Shown here: piece after piece, positions 34,919 to 45,783 of the stretch
How positions within the stretch are numbered: the first letter of the stretch is position 1
Layout of the letters: every line of letters begins with the position of its first letter
Assembly (NCBI GenBank): GCA_002803225.1
Contig: NXFV01000165.1
Coordinates: forward strand, 1-63,293
DNA length: 63,293 nt
Origin: Gamarada debralockiae
Lineage: Eukaryota > Ascomycota > Leotiomycetes > Helotiales > Hyphodiscaceae
Direction: 5' to 3'
Notes under the pieces: generated by a model
Told to the model about the DNA's origin: nothing
Database searches by the model: none
What the model saw: only the letters and a program-made list of their open reading frames with translations
Made by a program: the position numbers and the translations under genes

Positions 34919-37900
34919 ACCGACGAAATCACACCCCATAATTGCGTCGCTGCTCCTCTATTGACTGCGCCGCCACAAATACCGAGATTTACGTCTAAAT
35001 TACAATACAAGGGGCAAAGTTATAATCTCGATCTCTACGAAGTACTGCTGACACTCAAGCTGCTTGAAGCCGGTGATATGAGCCCTCCGTACAGAATTGG
35101 TACTCGACGCCCTTGGGGTACTCGCATTACAGACTTTAGCGTCGGTTCCCCTCGTAAGCGCCATCCAGGCGAAGTCAGAAAGAAGAGAGTGAAGCGGCGA
35201 AAGCGACATAATCTGGCAGAGGTCCTTGATGAGTTTCGAGGATTCGCTACACGTGTCTTCCGGCTTCCTGTACGCGGATCCGAAGATACCGATGATGCAC
35301 CACTTCCGGCAGCCAGTATCAATGCAGACAGGCAGGTGGACTTTCTCGAGGACTCCTCTGTTGAGCGGTTTGATGAGTCCCTAGAAGTTGATTTTTACGA
35401 CGAATCAGAGCCCAACAAATTGGAGCAGTCCGAAGAGGCAACGCATGGCATCAACTTCACCCTGACGCCAGATATCGTCGAAGAATACATGAATCGGCTA
35501 GATGAGATTGGACCTACACCATCGATTGAGTCACGTATGTGAAGTAATTGGATACTCAATTTCTTTCCTCTATTTTTTGTTGTACAAACTTAACACTCTT
35601 CTACAGTTCCCAGGGCCATTCGAAAGAGGATTATGCGTAGCGACAACTGGTATGCCGAGATCTTAGATAGCCTCTTCAAGGAAGCTTCCAAGTACACTCG
35701 ATACACAACGGATGATGGACCTTTTACGAGGAATTTGTGGCATTGGATGTCTGCAAACTCTCAGAACAACTCTCGAAAGGCTATTCTACAAATACTCCTC
35801 CATCCACACATCCAGTCTTTTGGGGTCAAGGCTGCCTTGGGAAAACGCAACTGGCGCTCCTTATTTTCCGACCTTGGATCTGAGTCTCTGGGTAGGGAAG
35901 TACCGAATGTAGTTGCCACATATCTTTGCAAGGCCGACGTCGACCTGATTCGTCTGTTCTCCAGGCTGATATGGGATATTGCGGCAAAGCAGCTGCATTG
36001 ACTTATCGAAGGCCTTCAGAAGGATTTGGAGTGCGGAGGCGAATGTGTCAGCTCCGAGATGCAATCCGAAGTGTACGGGAGAAGATAGCCCGAAGGAAGC
36101 TTACGGCTAGCATTATGCCAGAGGAAGAGACTACACTCGGCAAGGGAAGAATTCTGTGGGCGCATCTATGTCTGGCCTAGCGATTCGTACCGCTATGAAG
36201 CTCTTGCCTACTCAAGCCCTTTCAAGACGCTCGCCGCTATTGTCAATTAAGGCTCAGTTTCGGAAGACTCAAACATGGCTATCGATTTCAGAACTCCGAG
36301 GCAGATTATAATGGGTCAGCACCGGGTTTCAACTCTGCGTGTTCTCGTTCGTCTTATGGGTTCACAAAGACGACTTCGATGGTGTATCGGTTACCCTTTG
36401 GGAGATGGACTTCTGGTCAAATCTCTGGTTCAACCTAGACAAGACGTGGGGTATTAACTCGCCTAAACTACTCGAAGAAAGATTTGATTGGGTTCTTGAG
36501 TATATTAAGGTAGGGACAATGCCAAGGGAAGTGCTGTGCTTCAAGGATGCGCTTCGACAGGTCTGGATGGGAGCCGGAGGAATTCTGAGATCCGTAAAGC
36601 ATCCATACAACTATGATGTTGGATGTGCGACCGGGAACTTCTTCAACCCAGACCTGTGTCCTCGTTGGGTCAATGCGATCGTAACGCCGGACGACGCAAT
36701 GTCCAAGGTCTTGACTAGACTGTCAGTATTCTATGGTATTCAAATCACTTTAGAGAAGGTTCAAGAGAGCTATGGAATATTGATCGCGGACCTTTGGGAG
36801 GAAGCCTATATACAAGGCTGGCTAGACCACGATGGAACCTCTCATGGTGACAGCCAGGAAGCCTTTCTACATGGCTTGGCTGACAAGGCCGGAACTTCGG
36901 CCGCCAACAACATACTCAATGCCCAGCCAAATTTGACGAATACGGCAGAACAAGCCGATGAGACTACTTCGGTAGTGAAGCAGATGATCAGCCGTTCTTC
37001 GGCCGCCAGCAACATACTCAATGCCCAGCTAAATTTGACGAATACGGCAGAACAAGCCGATGAGACTACTTCGATAGTGAAGCAGATGATCAGCCGTTCC
37101 TTCGCTTCTGGCAACGCAGGTACATGGGCATGGTTACATTTGCGACAGGGTCATCGACTCAAGAAGGGTGGCAACTCTTCCCTCGTTAAGGATATTGTTA
37201 CTATAGATCCCCAATTCCCTCGCAAAGAGAGGAGGATACAGGCAGAACTGCGAGAGCAGCTCAATATCCACGAATATGTGGAAGATAATCAGTTCCAGTG
37301 GCATGGACGCCTTATACCGCCCGGAGTCTTTAGCCCTTCTAGCAAAGGTATGCTATTCCGACCTGGACATTCATATTGGATTTGGGATTTGGGGAGTACG
37401 TCTGAGCTCCGGAATGAGGAAAACTGTTTCATTTGGTTCGAGAAGAATGGAATTTACTTCCGTGGGCGAGACAAAGGGCTGTTACTTCACTTGCCATTAT
37501 CCAAGCTCCGTACCCAGCAGCTTGAACTTTTCAATCATGAGCGACAGTTGCAGTCGCAAATACCCACTGCAGGAACTTCAACTTCTATAATACCAAGCGG
37601 CCTGGCTTTCGAAATACAGAAGCGAACAGCAGAAGTCGAGGACCCAATATTGCAAGAACAGCAGACGAAAAGAATCAAAACATCTCCCAGTCAGACCTCC
37701 CAATTAGATGATCATCCCAAGAGGAAAATTGGAACCAGGAGAGACAAGCCGCCCCCAACTGGCTCAAATGGACCACAGAACAATCCGAGTGGGTATTAGA
37801 CGTTACCTCTAGCGGGAAGGTGGAGTTTGATGACATCGCATGGCAGTTTGAAGCCCGCTTTGGGTTTCATCGATCAGCTGGCGCAATTAAACAATTCGCC

Positions 37901-38617
37901 CAGAAGTTAGGTTGGAGAGCTTCTACTGACACCTGGACTATCCATCAACGGCGTTGGATTGTCAGAACGGCCAAAAAAGGTACTCTTTGGCGCCGTATGG
38001 TACAACCTTTCAACGACAAGTTCAAAGCAGTAAGAACGAGCGACGAGCTCAATAGCCAGTACAAGGAGATCTTAAGATACTCAGACCCAACTTTACCCGA
38101 TGAAGCCAAGCCTGAGTGGGCAAAGCATTCTGAGTTCGACAAGTTTGGGATCATGATATCCGGGGTGACAGGCAACCGTGTCCATATCGGTATTGGGCCG
38201 TGGACCCAGGAACAGGACAATCTGCTTTACAAACGGAGAACTGAGAAGGTACCATGGAAAAATATTTCTGCTGAGATTGAGCAAAGATTTAGAGTGCATC
38301 GCACGACAAAAGCTCTTCAAACAAGATTCGACTCAGCTGTGCGCAAGCAGCATGCAGAAGACGCGAGCTTGCGCAGTAAAGTGCCATGGACTGAAGAGCA
38401 GATGAATTGGCTAAGCGATAAAGCCCAGGGCAAAAAGAGGATTGACTGGAATGACGTGGCTGTTCAGTTCGAGACGCGGTTTGGCTTACATCGAAGCCAC
38501 AACTCTATGAGTTGTAAATGGGTTAAGATGTCATCTAGCAAGAACACGACTGACAAGGGTAATGCAACTAGCAAGGAAGAAACAGCCAGCAAGGTCGCAA
38601 TTAGCAAGAAAGAATAG
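34919..38617 (+). pseudogene. Decayed large gene of unknown family ending in Myb/SANT-like repeats
   Basis: Several collinear coding blocks on one strand look like pieces of one gene. Block 1 (34919-35534) joins block 2 (35607-35998) by a clean intron (GTATGT...CTACAG). Block 2 meets TGA at 35999, but coding-like sequence continues (LIEGLQKDLECGGECV). Around 36140-36350 the frame changes and a TAA interrupts (IYVWPSDSYRYEALAYSS). Block 3 (about 36350-37700) has 450 codons without known domain. Another frame change near 37700-37760 leads into block 4 (to 38617) with at least three Myb/SANT-like units: WTTEQSEWVLDV, GPWTQEQDNLLYKRR, VPWTEEQMNWLSDK, each followed by an (F/E)xRF helix. No in-frame start ATG is seen. 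It could instead be an intact gene with unusual introns, but no good donors mark the later breaks. Confidence 0.55.
36899..37102. repeat. 102-bp in-frame tandem duplication
   Basis: Two copies with a 102-bp period (34 codons) and only a few mismatches. They encode variants of NILNAQ-NLTNTAEQADETTS and VKQMISRS within block 3 of the unknown gene. The period keeps the frame, and most differences would be single-residue (P/L, V/I, N/S), so the duplication is young relative to the gene. Confidence 0.85.
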
Positions 38618-39088
38618 GGCAATTTCAAATACATAAAGCTGGGGCCAGAACAAGATTGATTGATACGCAGATTAGCTATGTTCGTTGAAATTTGGAGTTC
38701 TAGTCACATTATGATATCATTAGAGGTAATGTTGACTAGTCAATTACGACGAGAGCTACTGCTTAGCTAGACAAGTGGACGCAAGAGATATGCATTAGAT
38801 TCCCCAACTATGAATCTTTGCTTATGAGCATATGTGCATCGTTGACCAAGGCAGAATCAGTGATCCAGAATGTCTGAAAGAGAATTGGTCCACATAGTGC
38901 ATGTAATACCGAGATACTATAGAGGCAACAAGATAGGCAATTGAGGACATCTCTCTTGAAAAGTTTAGCTTAGCTAAGCATCTTAACTCTCGCAAAAGGT
39001 GACTAACTACTAAGTCGACTTTGCATTAAATGCGATCCCATCTCGGTCAGCAACTCGCACCCAACATGAACACACTGCACTGTGAATT
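38618..39088. other. Intergenic region, nothing recognised
   Basis: Convergent 3' flanks of the Myb-like relic (plus) and the argininosuccinate synthase (minus). No repeat or RNA gene recognised. Confidence 0.45.
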
Positions 39089-41283
39089 TCATGCCTTACT
39101 CAGACCCTGCCCTTCCTCAGCCTTCTGCATCCCATACTTCTTGAGCCGGATGGCATTAATATTGATGAAGCCAGCTACATTACAGATCACTAGTCAGCAA
39201 AGCCCTTTCAAACAGGGCTTGGGACTAAGGAAATTCGACAGTGGTAGGGAAGTTGAAAGAGGTGAGCAATGTAGGGTTGAGAACATACTTGTATCTATAG
39301 GACTGAAATCAACTAATGAGTCCATAGAGGCCTCCTCCGAGGAGTAGAGCTTCTCGGTCTCGGAACTCCTGCCAAGAACAGACACAGAGCCCTTGTAGCA
39401 GCGGAGTCGTACCTCTGCATTCTAGTCAAGAAGAGGAGTTAGCAGTGGCATTAAAATAGTGGATATAGCTGCAATTGCCATCGTTGACACGGATTAGGGC
39501 AATGACCACATACCACTCGTCTCTGGCTGAAAACCAGTGAGATTTTCAATGAACTCTCGTTCCGGCGAGAAATAGAGGCCATTGTACAGGAGTTCCGACC
39601 AGTTGTAAGTTACAAACTGGTCACGAAGGGAACGTACTTTGCCGTCCATGACTAGGGATTCGGCATCTAGGTGTGCGAGTCTGAGGATTGTCATAGCAGG
39701 TGCATCATACTGCAAGATCTCGGAGTCAGTATTTCCTAACAAGGTAGAATTTGGGGTTATGACACTGTCTCATGAGTTGTCTACTCCTAAGACAGGTCTA
39801 GAGAGTTTAAAACTCGCGAGACATCCGTAGTAGGAAATTGTACTCACGCAGCCGCGACTCTTCAGTCCAATGAAGCGGTTCTAAAACTCATGTCAGCAGT
39901 CCGTAAGATAGTATCAGACTCGTCTCCTGAGAGTAGTCCTAGACTATAGCCAAGATAGCTAGGCCAATGTGATAAAAGAAATAGAATTAGAATTATTTTC
40001 AACGCACCTCGACAATATCGATCCTCCCGATACCGGCCTTTTTGCCGATCTCGTTGAGCGCGATAAAGAGCATAAGGCTGTCCGTGTACTCCTTATCACC
40101 GACACAGAGCTTGACTGGTAGGCCCTGCTCGAAGAGAATAGCAATGTCAACGGCCTCATCAGGCGCGGCCCGAGGATCAATAGTTCGAGTCCACATATCA
40201 TCTGGGGGAGGGATGGAGGGATCCTCTAGAGCACCTGCTTCATAGCTACAATGGCTGATGTTATCATATGCTGTATGGCTTGGCTTTAGTAGATGTCACC
40301 GGAATTCCTGTGGCAGCTGCGTAGTCAAGTAAGTCGTTGCGGCCTTGGAACCGTTTATAGAACTCCGGAATTCTCCAAGGAGCAATAACTTGGATCTTTG
40401 GGCTAATGGCAAGAAACGCCAATTCTAAACAGGTCTATACTTAATAACGGGGAGGATGTAGGGGCGGAGAGTAGGATGAGACTCACCGAAGCGAATCTAA
40501 CGTTATCAGTTAGTATTAGATTAGCAAAACAGCACAAGGATGAGGTAGCACCCACTCCATCATTTCCCTTCCCCTATAATGACGTCAGCCATATTCACAT
40601 CATTTTGTTGTGGGAAAATAGATTTGTGAGATTTCGTCATCAGCACGAAGTATTCGTTGGACTCACCGTACATCCATGACTCACGAAATCACCTTTTTGA
40701 TGTGGAGTTAGCCCGGTGCAGCCACGACCATACGGACTGCTGACTGCTACAAGAGTCTCAACCAGTCGCCCAGGTGATGGGATACCTACAGCCTTCTTCT
40801 TCAGCCACCCGCATCTGGGCGCGAGCAATGACGGGGCGAGCCAAGCTAGTGCCTGAATAATAAGCAAGCAGTGAGCATACGCTCTATCAACGGGGTTTGC
40901 AGTAACACACCAAGCAAACTGGACGAGCGTTAGTCGACGAAGATATCGTGAGAGCGTCAGATACGGGGTACGTACTATCTTCCTTCATACTGCGTGTTGC
41001 ACTGGACCGCACGGAAACACAGCTGCTCGACGAACTCGCGGCGCAAGTCCAGGTTTATCATCTTCGAAGCACCAATCTTCGTCGCCTTGGCCTTGACCTC
41101 ATCCCAGTTTTCCTGTTGACCTACATCAGCAAGGAAGCAGACGACTTCATATCCCTCGTCCAGGAGCCAGCGCAAGATGCAGCTGGTGTCGAGACCACCT
41201 GTGCGACGTTAGTCAAGTAAGATTACATGCGAACACGGTGACTAAGACTAACCAGAATAGGCCAGACAAACTCTGCCTTTCAT
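39089..41283 (-). pseudogene. ARG1: Argininosuccinate synthase in 12 exons, frame broken
   Basis: Exons in coding order: 41253-41283, 40976-41198, 40911-40918 (8 nt), 40790-40852, 40667-40692 (26), 40556-40573 (18), 40487-40496 (10), 40008-40424, 39848-39880, 39514-39709, 39289-39421, 39089-39174. Joined, they rebuild a near-complete enzyme: LAYSGGLDTSCILRWLLDEG (ATP loop), YEGRYLLGTSLARPVIA, FVSHGCTGKGND, APWRIPEFYKRFQGRNDLLD, GDKEYTDSLMLFIALNEIGK, DAPAMTILRLAHLD, and the C-terminal NAIRLKKYGMQKAEEG. The enzyme ligates citrulline and aspartate in arginine synthesis (cytosol). Two breaks: near 40267 two bases are missing where KPYSMDDN is expected, and the exon 10/11 join (39514/39421) is out of frame. 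So the copy is probably dead, unless these are sequencing errors. Confidence 0.8.
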
Positions 41284-41743
41284 CTTTGGCAAAATTAGTG
41301 GAGTTGTGACGGAAATTAGTTTGATGTTCCAAGGTTAGTGAAGTTGATGGGGGGAGAAAAAGCTAGAAATAAGGCGACAAAGGAAAAAAAAAAAAATTTT
41401 CCCCAGATCTTGATTGTAAGGCTAAAAAAAGAAGTCATGTGCACTCGATAAGAGATAACAGGAGTCCAAAATTGGCTCCCCCTAGAAAAATTTCTAATTT
41501 AGCCAGTGATAGACGTTATAGCGGAGGAGTCAAAACAGGTCCCTTGGCTCATGATCACTCATTCAAGCCCTTATCCACCATTGCTCACCTGTTCCGCAGC
41601 TTCGTCTCATCTTCACTCACTTTAACTCATCCAATATTTCTGATAAAGCAGCCTTGCTCACTTTTCCAAACTAAAACAGATTTTGTTCATGTTAGAATTG
41701 ACGTGTGATAACCAATTGTTATTATAGATAGGGTTGAAGTTCT
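41284..41743. other. Intergenic region with poly-A run and dispersed repeat
   Basis: Contains a purine-rich tract ending in a long A run (about 41385-41395), followed by one copy of a dispersed repeat (41450-41640) whose inverted partner is at 54690-54870. No gene. Confidence 0.6.
41450..41640 (+). repeat. Dispersed repeat, copy 1
   Basis: Shares blocks such as GGAGGAGTC-AAACAGGTCCC, CCACCATTGCTCACCTG, TTTCTAATTT-AGC and ACTCA-CCAATAT with the reverse complement of 54690-54870, over about 180 bp at roughly 70-75% by eye. No coding capacity. Probably an old non-autonomous mobile element or its fragment. Confidence 0.65.
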
Positions 41744-43134
41744 TTAAGGTTTCCAAGTCGCTTCTATAATCCACAAACGACTGCCATCGGGTTTACTGCC
41801 GCCATTCCACGCAAAGCGGGGATCAGCCTGCTCAAATACTGCCTTCCACTCTTCTAGCCCTCGCTCTTTCCCATTCATAAGTGACATCATCATTATGTCC
41901 ATCATCCTATCGATGTTAATATTTCGCAAAAATCCATTCGAACCGGCGAGGAAGGTCGTCAATATATAAGCAAGGATAACTAACCTCTCGTACCTCTCAT
42001 CCGCCGCCCGTCCATCTCCCGGATCAGTCAGTCCAAAATCTTGGATCATTATCTTTGCACCGGGCTTCAATGCGGGTATCAAAGACTGAAGTGCCTTCAC
42101 AACAACAGCGTCTGGGTGGTTATGCAGGACCACACGCCAAAAGTAGAGGTCGGCGTTCTTGATAGGCTGTATTGTGAGCATATCATGGTCCATAAAGGTA
42201 ATGCGTCCTTTCAGATGCTCTGGTACTTTATTGCCTTCTGTGTGCAAATCTTGTACAACAAATTTGAGATCAGGAAATGCTTCGGCTATGGCTATACTTG
42301 CATGCCCGTTTGCTCCCCCAATCTGGTTACTTGAACATTAGGATCTGCTGGTATTTTGGTTTTAATGGCGGCGAAACCTACATCAACAATAGTTCCGTTC
42401 CCAAACTCTCCCCATAGGTAATTGTCCACTAGATGACTATCCTCCCAGCCTTCACCCTCGCTCACAATCTCCATGGAGTGCCTGAACGATTCGATTCCTC
42501 TATCTGCTGCGGCAATCTCTGCAAACCAAGACGTCTCGCGGCCTCTTAGCAGAGATACACCTACCTCCGTAGGATTCTGGCTGCCAGGCCATTTTTGCAT
42601 GGCGTCAACTGCCCTCGCCGTTGCTGGCCAGAAATAATCGGTCAGAAAGTACACCCAAGAGTCCATTCGAGGATCTTCGACCAGTAGCCTCGATGCAGTC
42701 GTATGTGCTACCTGCTCCTTTTTCGGCTCGTAGAATATCCGGTTGGTCATCGCGTGCCGGACTAGGCGACGAAGCTGAGACTCGTTGACAGCGCAGACAG
42801 CGGAGAGTTCTTTGTAGCTAATTGAACTATCAAGCGGCACATACTTTGCAATCTTGAACCGATTGATTGCTTGTAGAGTAACTAGATTTAAGGGCTACAA
42901 ATGCCCAAGTCAGTTAGAGGGATCACGAGGGTGGGATGTTGATATCTTTACACTCCATGTAATGTCGCGAATGGCAGCTCGCTCGCCTATCAGTGCACGC
43001 TGCAAATCTGGAATCATGTCGATAAGGTCCAACCGCGCTTTTTGGCCTGCTTTGTCCTTGGTAGCTGTCTCGAGCGACGTAGATAAGACAGTGCGCATGG
43101 CAGCAGCAAGCGTAACAAGAGGATTTTCGGACAT
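41744..43134 (-). CDS. COMT-like O-methyltransferase (secondary metabolism type)
   Basis: Exons 42952-43134, 42382-42894 and 41744-42322 give 424 residues. Introns are 57 bp (GTAAAG...TTTGTAG) and 59 bp (GTAGGT...AACCAG). The N-terminal half is helical, with a winged-helix/dimerisation segment (SISYKELSAVCAVNESQLRRLVRHA). Splicing restores the SAM-binding motif IVDIGGANGHASIAIAEAFP (from about residue 229). Further on are VVQDL, the acidic loop MDHDM, the catalytic-His motif FWRVVLHNHPD, and the closing LKPGAKIMIQDF. This is the fungal family acting on polyketide or aromatic hydroxyls (OmtA-like); the substrate is unknown. Cytosolic. Its neighbour is a LaeA-like methyltransferase on the same strand 270 bp away, which could be the remains of a small metabolite cluster. 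Intact. Confidence 0.88.
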
Positions 43135-43406
43135 GGCGATGCTCCGGAGCGTAGATGGATATCTGAAGAGGTTGAATGAGGGGTAAAGGTCATCTATGGT
43201 TGTCGGAGTTAAGCGAACTGAATTACTCGTTTACATGCATCCCTATACCAGCAAGGATAGCCACTCAAGTGCAAGACTACTGAAGAGTCTACGCAATCTC
43301 CGGAGGCACGAAAATGAATTTTGAAAATTGATGTCAATCTACTCTAGATCCCAGTAATGGGTTTGTACCTACCTGCTTCCATACTCCGTCCATGTCATAT
43401 TCCCAC

Positions 43407-44676
43407 TTAATTACCAGGTTTCTGAGCAGTGATAATATGATATGGCCAGTACGTATGAATCGCAGGATCCATGAGTGCCTTCCTCACGCCAACTAAATAA
43501 GTCTCAATTTCTTCATTTGACCACTTCAATCCTCTTCCAAGGGTTCCCATGGCAATACCTTGCAATCCATCCATGATTGCCGTACGCCAAAACAATCCGA
43601 GCATTTTTTGCGACCTGTCTCGTGCCCAAGGCCCAACAGGTAATTTGAAGACTCTGTGGGTAATGTTGGTAAATCCAGCTTCAATCAACTTCTCGTCCAC
43701 AGTTAATAGAGCCGTAGTATCCTTTCCAAAAACTGCCAAAGCTTGTTTGATGTAAGTAAACATCTCCTTCGGTGCATAATTTTCCGGCATTGATCCATCA
43801 TCACAATATGGAATGTTCTCGTGGTCTTGAATTTCTATCCACTGGCCCGGTTTTATGTGTCTATTACCGTCTTAGCCCTATCCATTGGATACGGGGAAGA
43901 CATTTTGTAAAGCTTCTTGAAGTAAGAAAGGTGGTTTACCTGTAACACTGATCGAAGAGCTTTGGCAGGTTACGCATATGAGCCACCATTACCCGTAGGT
44001 GAACAAGATCAAAGTGATCAGGAGGGTATGTCCAAAGATCTTCAATATCGTCAATGATGAACTGCGTATTCGGTGCCACCCAAAGGGGCTGTATGGGACT
44101 CAAATCAACACCCAAGATCAAGGCGCTTGGATATTTATCTGCCACTACGTCGGTATCAGTAGGTTCAACACCACAAAAGTAATATTCGGCTTACTATCTA
44201 AAGCCCAAATGCCAGTACCCGTTCCGAGGCTACAGTCATCTTAGTGACAGGGCTATTATTGTTAATGGGCAGAATACGCACTCAATAATGTTTTGAGGGT
44301 TGTCGCCAATAGGAGCATAGTGTAGCAACCCGTCGCACAACATTAAAGTCATGGCATGCTTCATATCTTCTCGATTTTGTTCGCTCTCATCGTTCGGCAA
44401 CACGTATTGACCTTTGCGGAATCTATTATATCTCCGACCATTCTCCCAAACGTGAGCCCTGATACTTGAGGATATCGAAGTGGTGGAGGGTTCCACGCCG
44501 CCGCTATCGAACTCATCGTCGGCACCTAGGTCTTCCTCAGTCTCATCGCCAACTTCGATAGCAGCTCCGGGAATCGTAGTAATTTGGGTATTGGCTATTA
44601 CGGGAGCTGGCGTCGGGGCCGACTCTTCTTCCCGAGAGAGCTCTGGCTGTGGTGATTCGTGACTAGAAGGCAACAT
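43407..44676 (-). CDS. LaeA/UMTA-like SAM-dependent methyltransferase
   Basis: Four exons: 44282-44676, 44195-44229 (35 nt), 43940-44144 and 43407-43860, giving 362 residues. Introns use GTGCGT, GTAAGC and GTAAAC donors. The N-terminal 90 residues are Ser/Thr/Pro/Glu-rich. The SAM-binding loop [20 protein letters not shown] is assembled across three exons. After it come VDLSPIQP, FIIDDIEDLW, FDLVHLR and HIKPGQWIEIQDHE, the order seen in the large ascomycete family that includes the secondary-metabolism regulator LaeA and UMTA. Whether it regulates chromatin or methylates a metabolite cannot be told. Transcribed toward the COMT-like gene, same strand, suggesting joint ancestry as a metabolite locus. 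All joins keep frame; intact. Confidence 0.85.
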
Positions 44677-45429
44677 AGCGATGAGCAGTTTTACGCCGTG
44701 TCAGGGGCTGGTGTCCTCCAATAAGTGCAAGATAAGGAATATCGATCGTCTAACGACTCGATCGCAGTCTGAATTGTTTCCTAATGTCGAAGAAAATTTT
44801 GTTGGCGTTTCATATGTTGTTATGCCTGCAGTCTAGCTACAAAGTGAGAGATGCACGATAACCCCCCTTGTTAGAAATGGCTAGTACTATAAGATATACA
44901 GTATCCCGTAACCGTCTAAGCCTCCGAGGCAAGCTTAGATGGAAATGGAACGTTTGCTGAGATTCAAGTGCTATTATTGGATCGGATAAATCATACAGAA
45001 TCTGAACCATAGCGCTTACCGAAGGATTGCAGTGTCGCGGCAGTGGCGGCACAGGCCGGAATTTTCATTTTGAGCTTTACGCACTGCAGAGCGCTTTGGT
45101 TCTGCCGGTCTTCGGCTCAATACCTACCGAGTGAGTGGGACAGCTGCCTATTCCAGGCAAGTGCAATCCCAAACTTCTGATATTTCAGGAAAGGAGCCTG
45201 TAAAATGGTCCGTTCCGTTTCTGTCTCAAATAGATCTCTAGCGTCTTTGTATTCATAACGTTAGGGCTCAGATTCTGATCTTGTAAAACTTAATCTAGAA
45301 CCCCAACCCCCAACCCCCCGGGCCTTCTTTTCAAGCGTTAACATTCAGCATAGCTCCGTCCTGCCCTTCCCTACGGAGTCTTTCAATACCGTCCTATTCA
45401 GCCCGACACAGCCTAGCAGATCAGTAGAT
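44677..45429. other. Intergenic region
   Basis: Divergent promoter region between the LaeA-like gene (minus) and the HET fragment (plus). A CCCCAACCCCC tract at about 45300 is noticeable. No gene seen. Confidence 0.45.
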
Positions 45430-45719
45430 ATGCTTTATCGACCTCTGAACGTTGAAGATGATGAAATTCGCCTCATATCTCTCTTAAGAAGAGATAGCGT
45501 TGATCTCTCTATCACCCTCAAGCATGTCTCGTTAATTAATCCACCATCTTATACGGCTTTAACATATTGTTGGGGTGACCCATCGGCAACGCGAATGATC
45601 TCCATAAATGACCATTAATGTTCAATTTACCTCGAACCTTGAGGCTGCACTTCGACGGCTTCGAGCTGACGGGTGTGTCCGACTCTGGGTCGATGCCATA
45701 TGCATATATTCGGATTGAT
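45430..45719 (+). pseudogene. Truncated HET (heterokaryon incompatibility) domain
   Basis: The start MLYRPLNVEDDEIRLISLLR is followed by YTALTYCWGDPSATRMISIN, a stop, then after a frame change VQFTSNLEAALRRLR and LWVDAICI. These are the ordered HET-domain motifs (ALxYxWG, NLxxAL, W-DAICI). The conserved DQ that should follow is displaced, and the reading is cut at about 45719 next to a palindromic repeat (45728-45783); nothing HET-like resumes behind it. Full-length HET proteins trigger cell death upon fusion of unlike strains. This copy retains only about 95 codons of the domain and cannot be active. Confidence 0.75.
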
Positions 45720-45727
45720 CAAAAAGG

Positions 45728-45783
45728 AAATACCTCAGAAACTTGAGGTTTGGTCCCCTGTTTTCTGAGGGGTTTCGTTTTGC
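45728..45783. repeat. Palindromic repeat, copy 1
   Basis: CCTCAGAAACTTGAGG and CCCCTGTTTTCTGAGGGG are two neighbouring hairpins, outside which GATTGATC (about 45713) faces GATCAAT (about 45791). A related pair of hairpins is found at 54562-54617. It sits exactly where the HET fragment ends. Confidence 0.6.

Noticed and set aside
37700..37800. An intron joining the unknown gene's middle block to the Myb-like block
   Set aside because: No GTAAGT/GTATGT/GTGAGT-type donor lies in the required interval; a frameshift is simpler, though a weak donor cannot be excluded.
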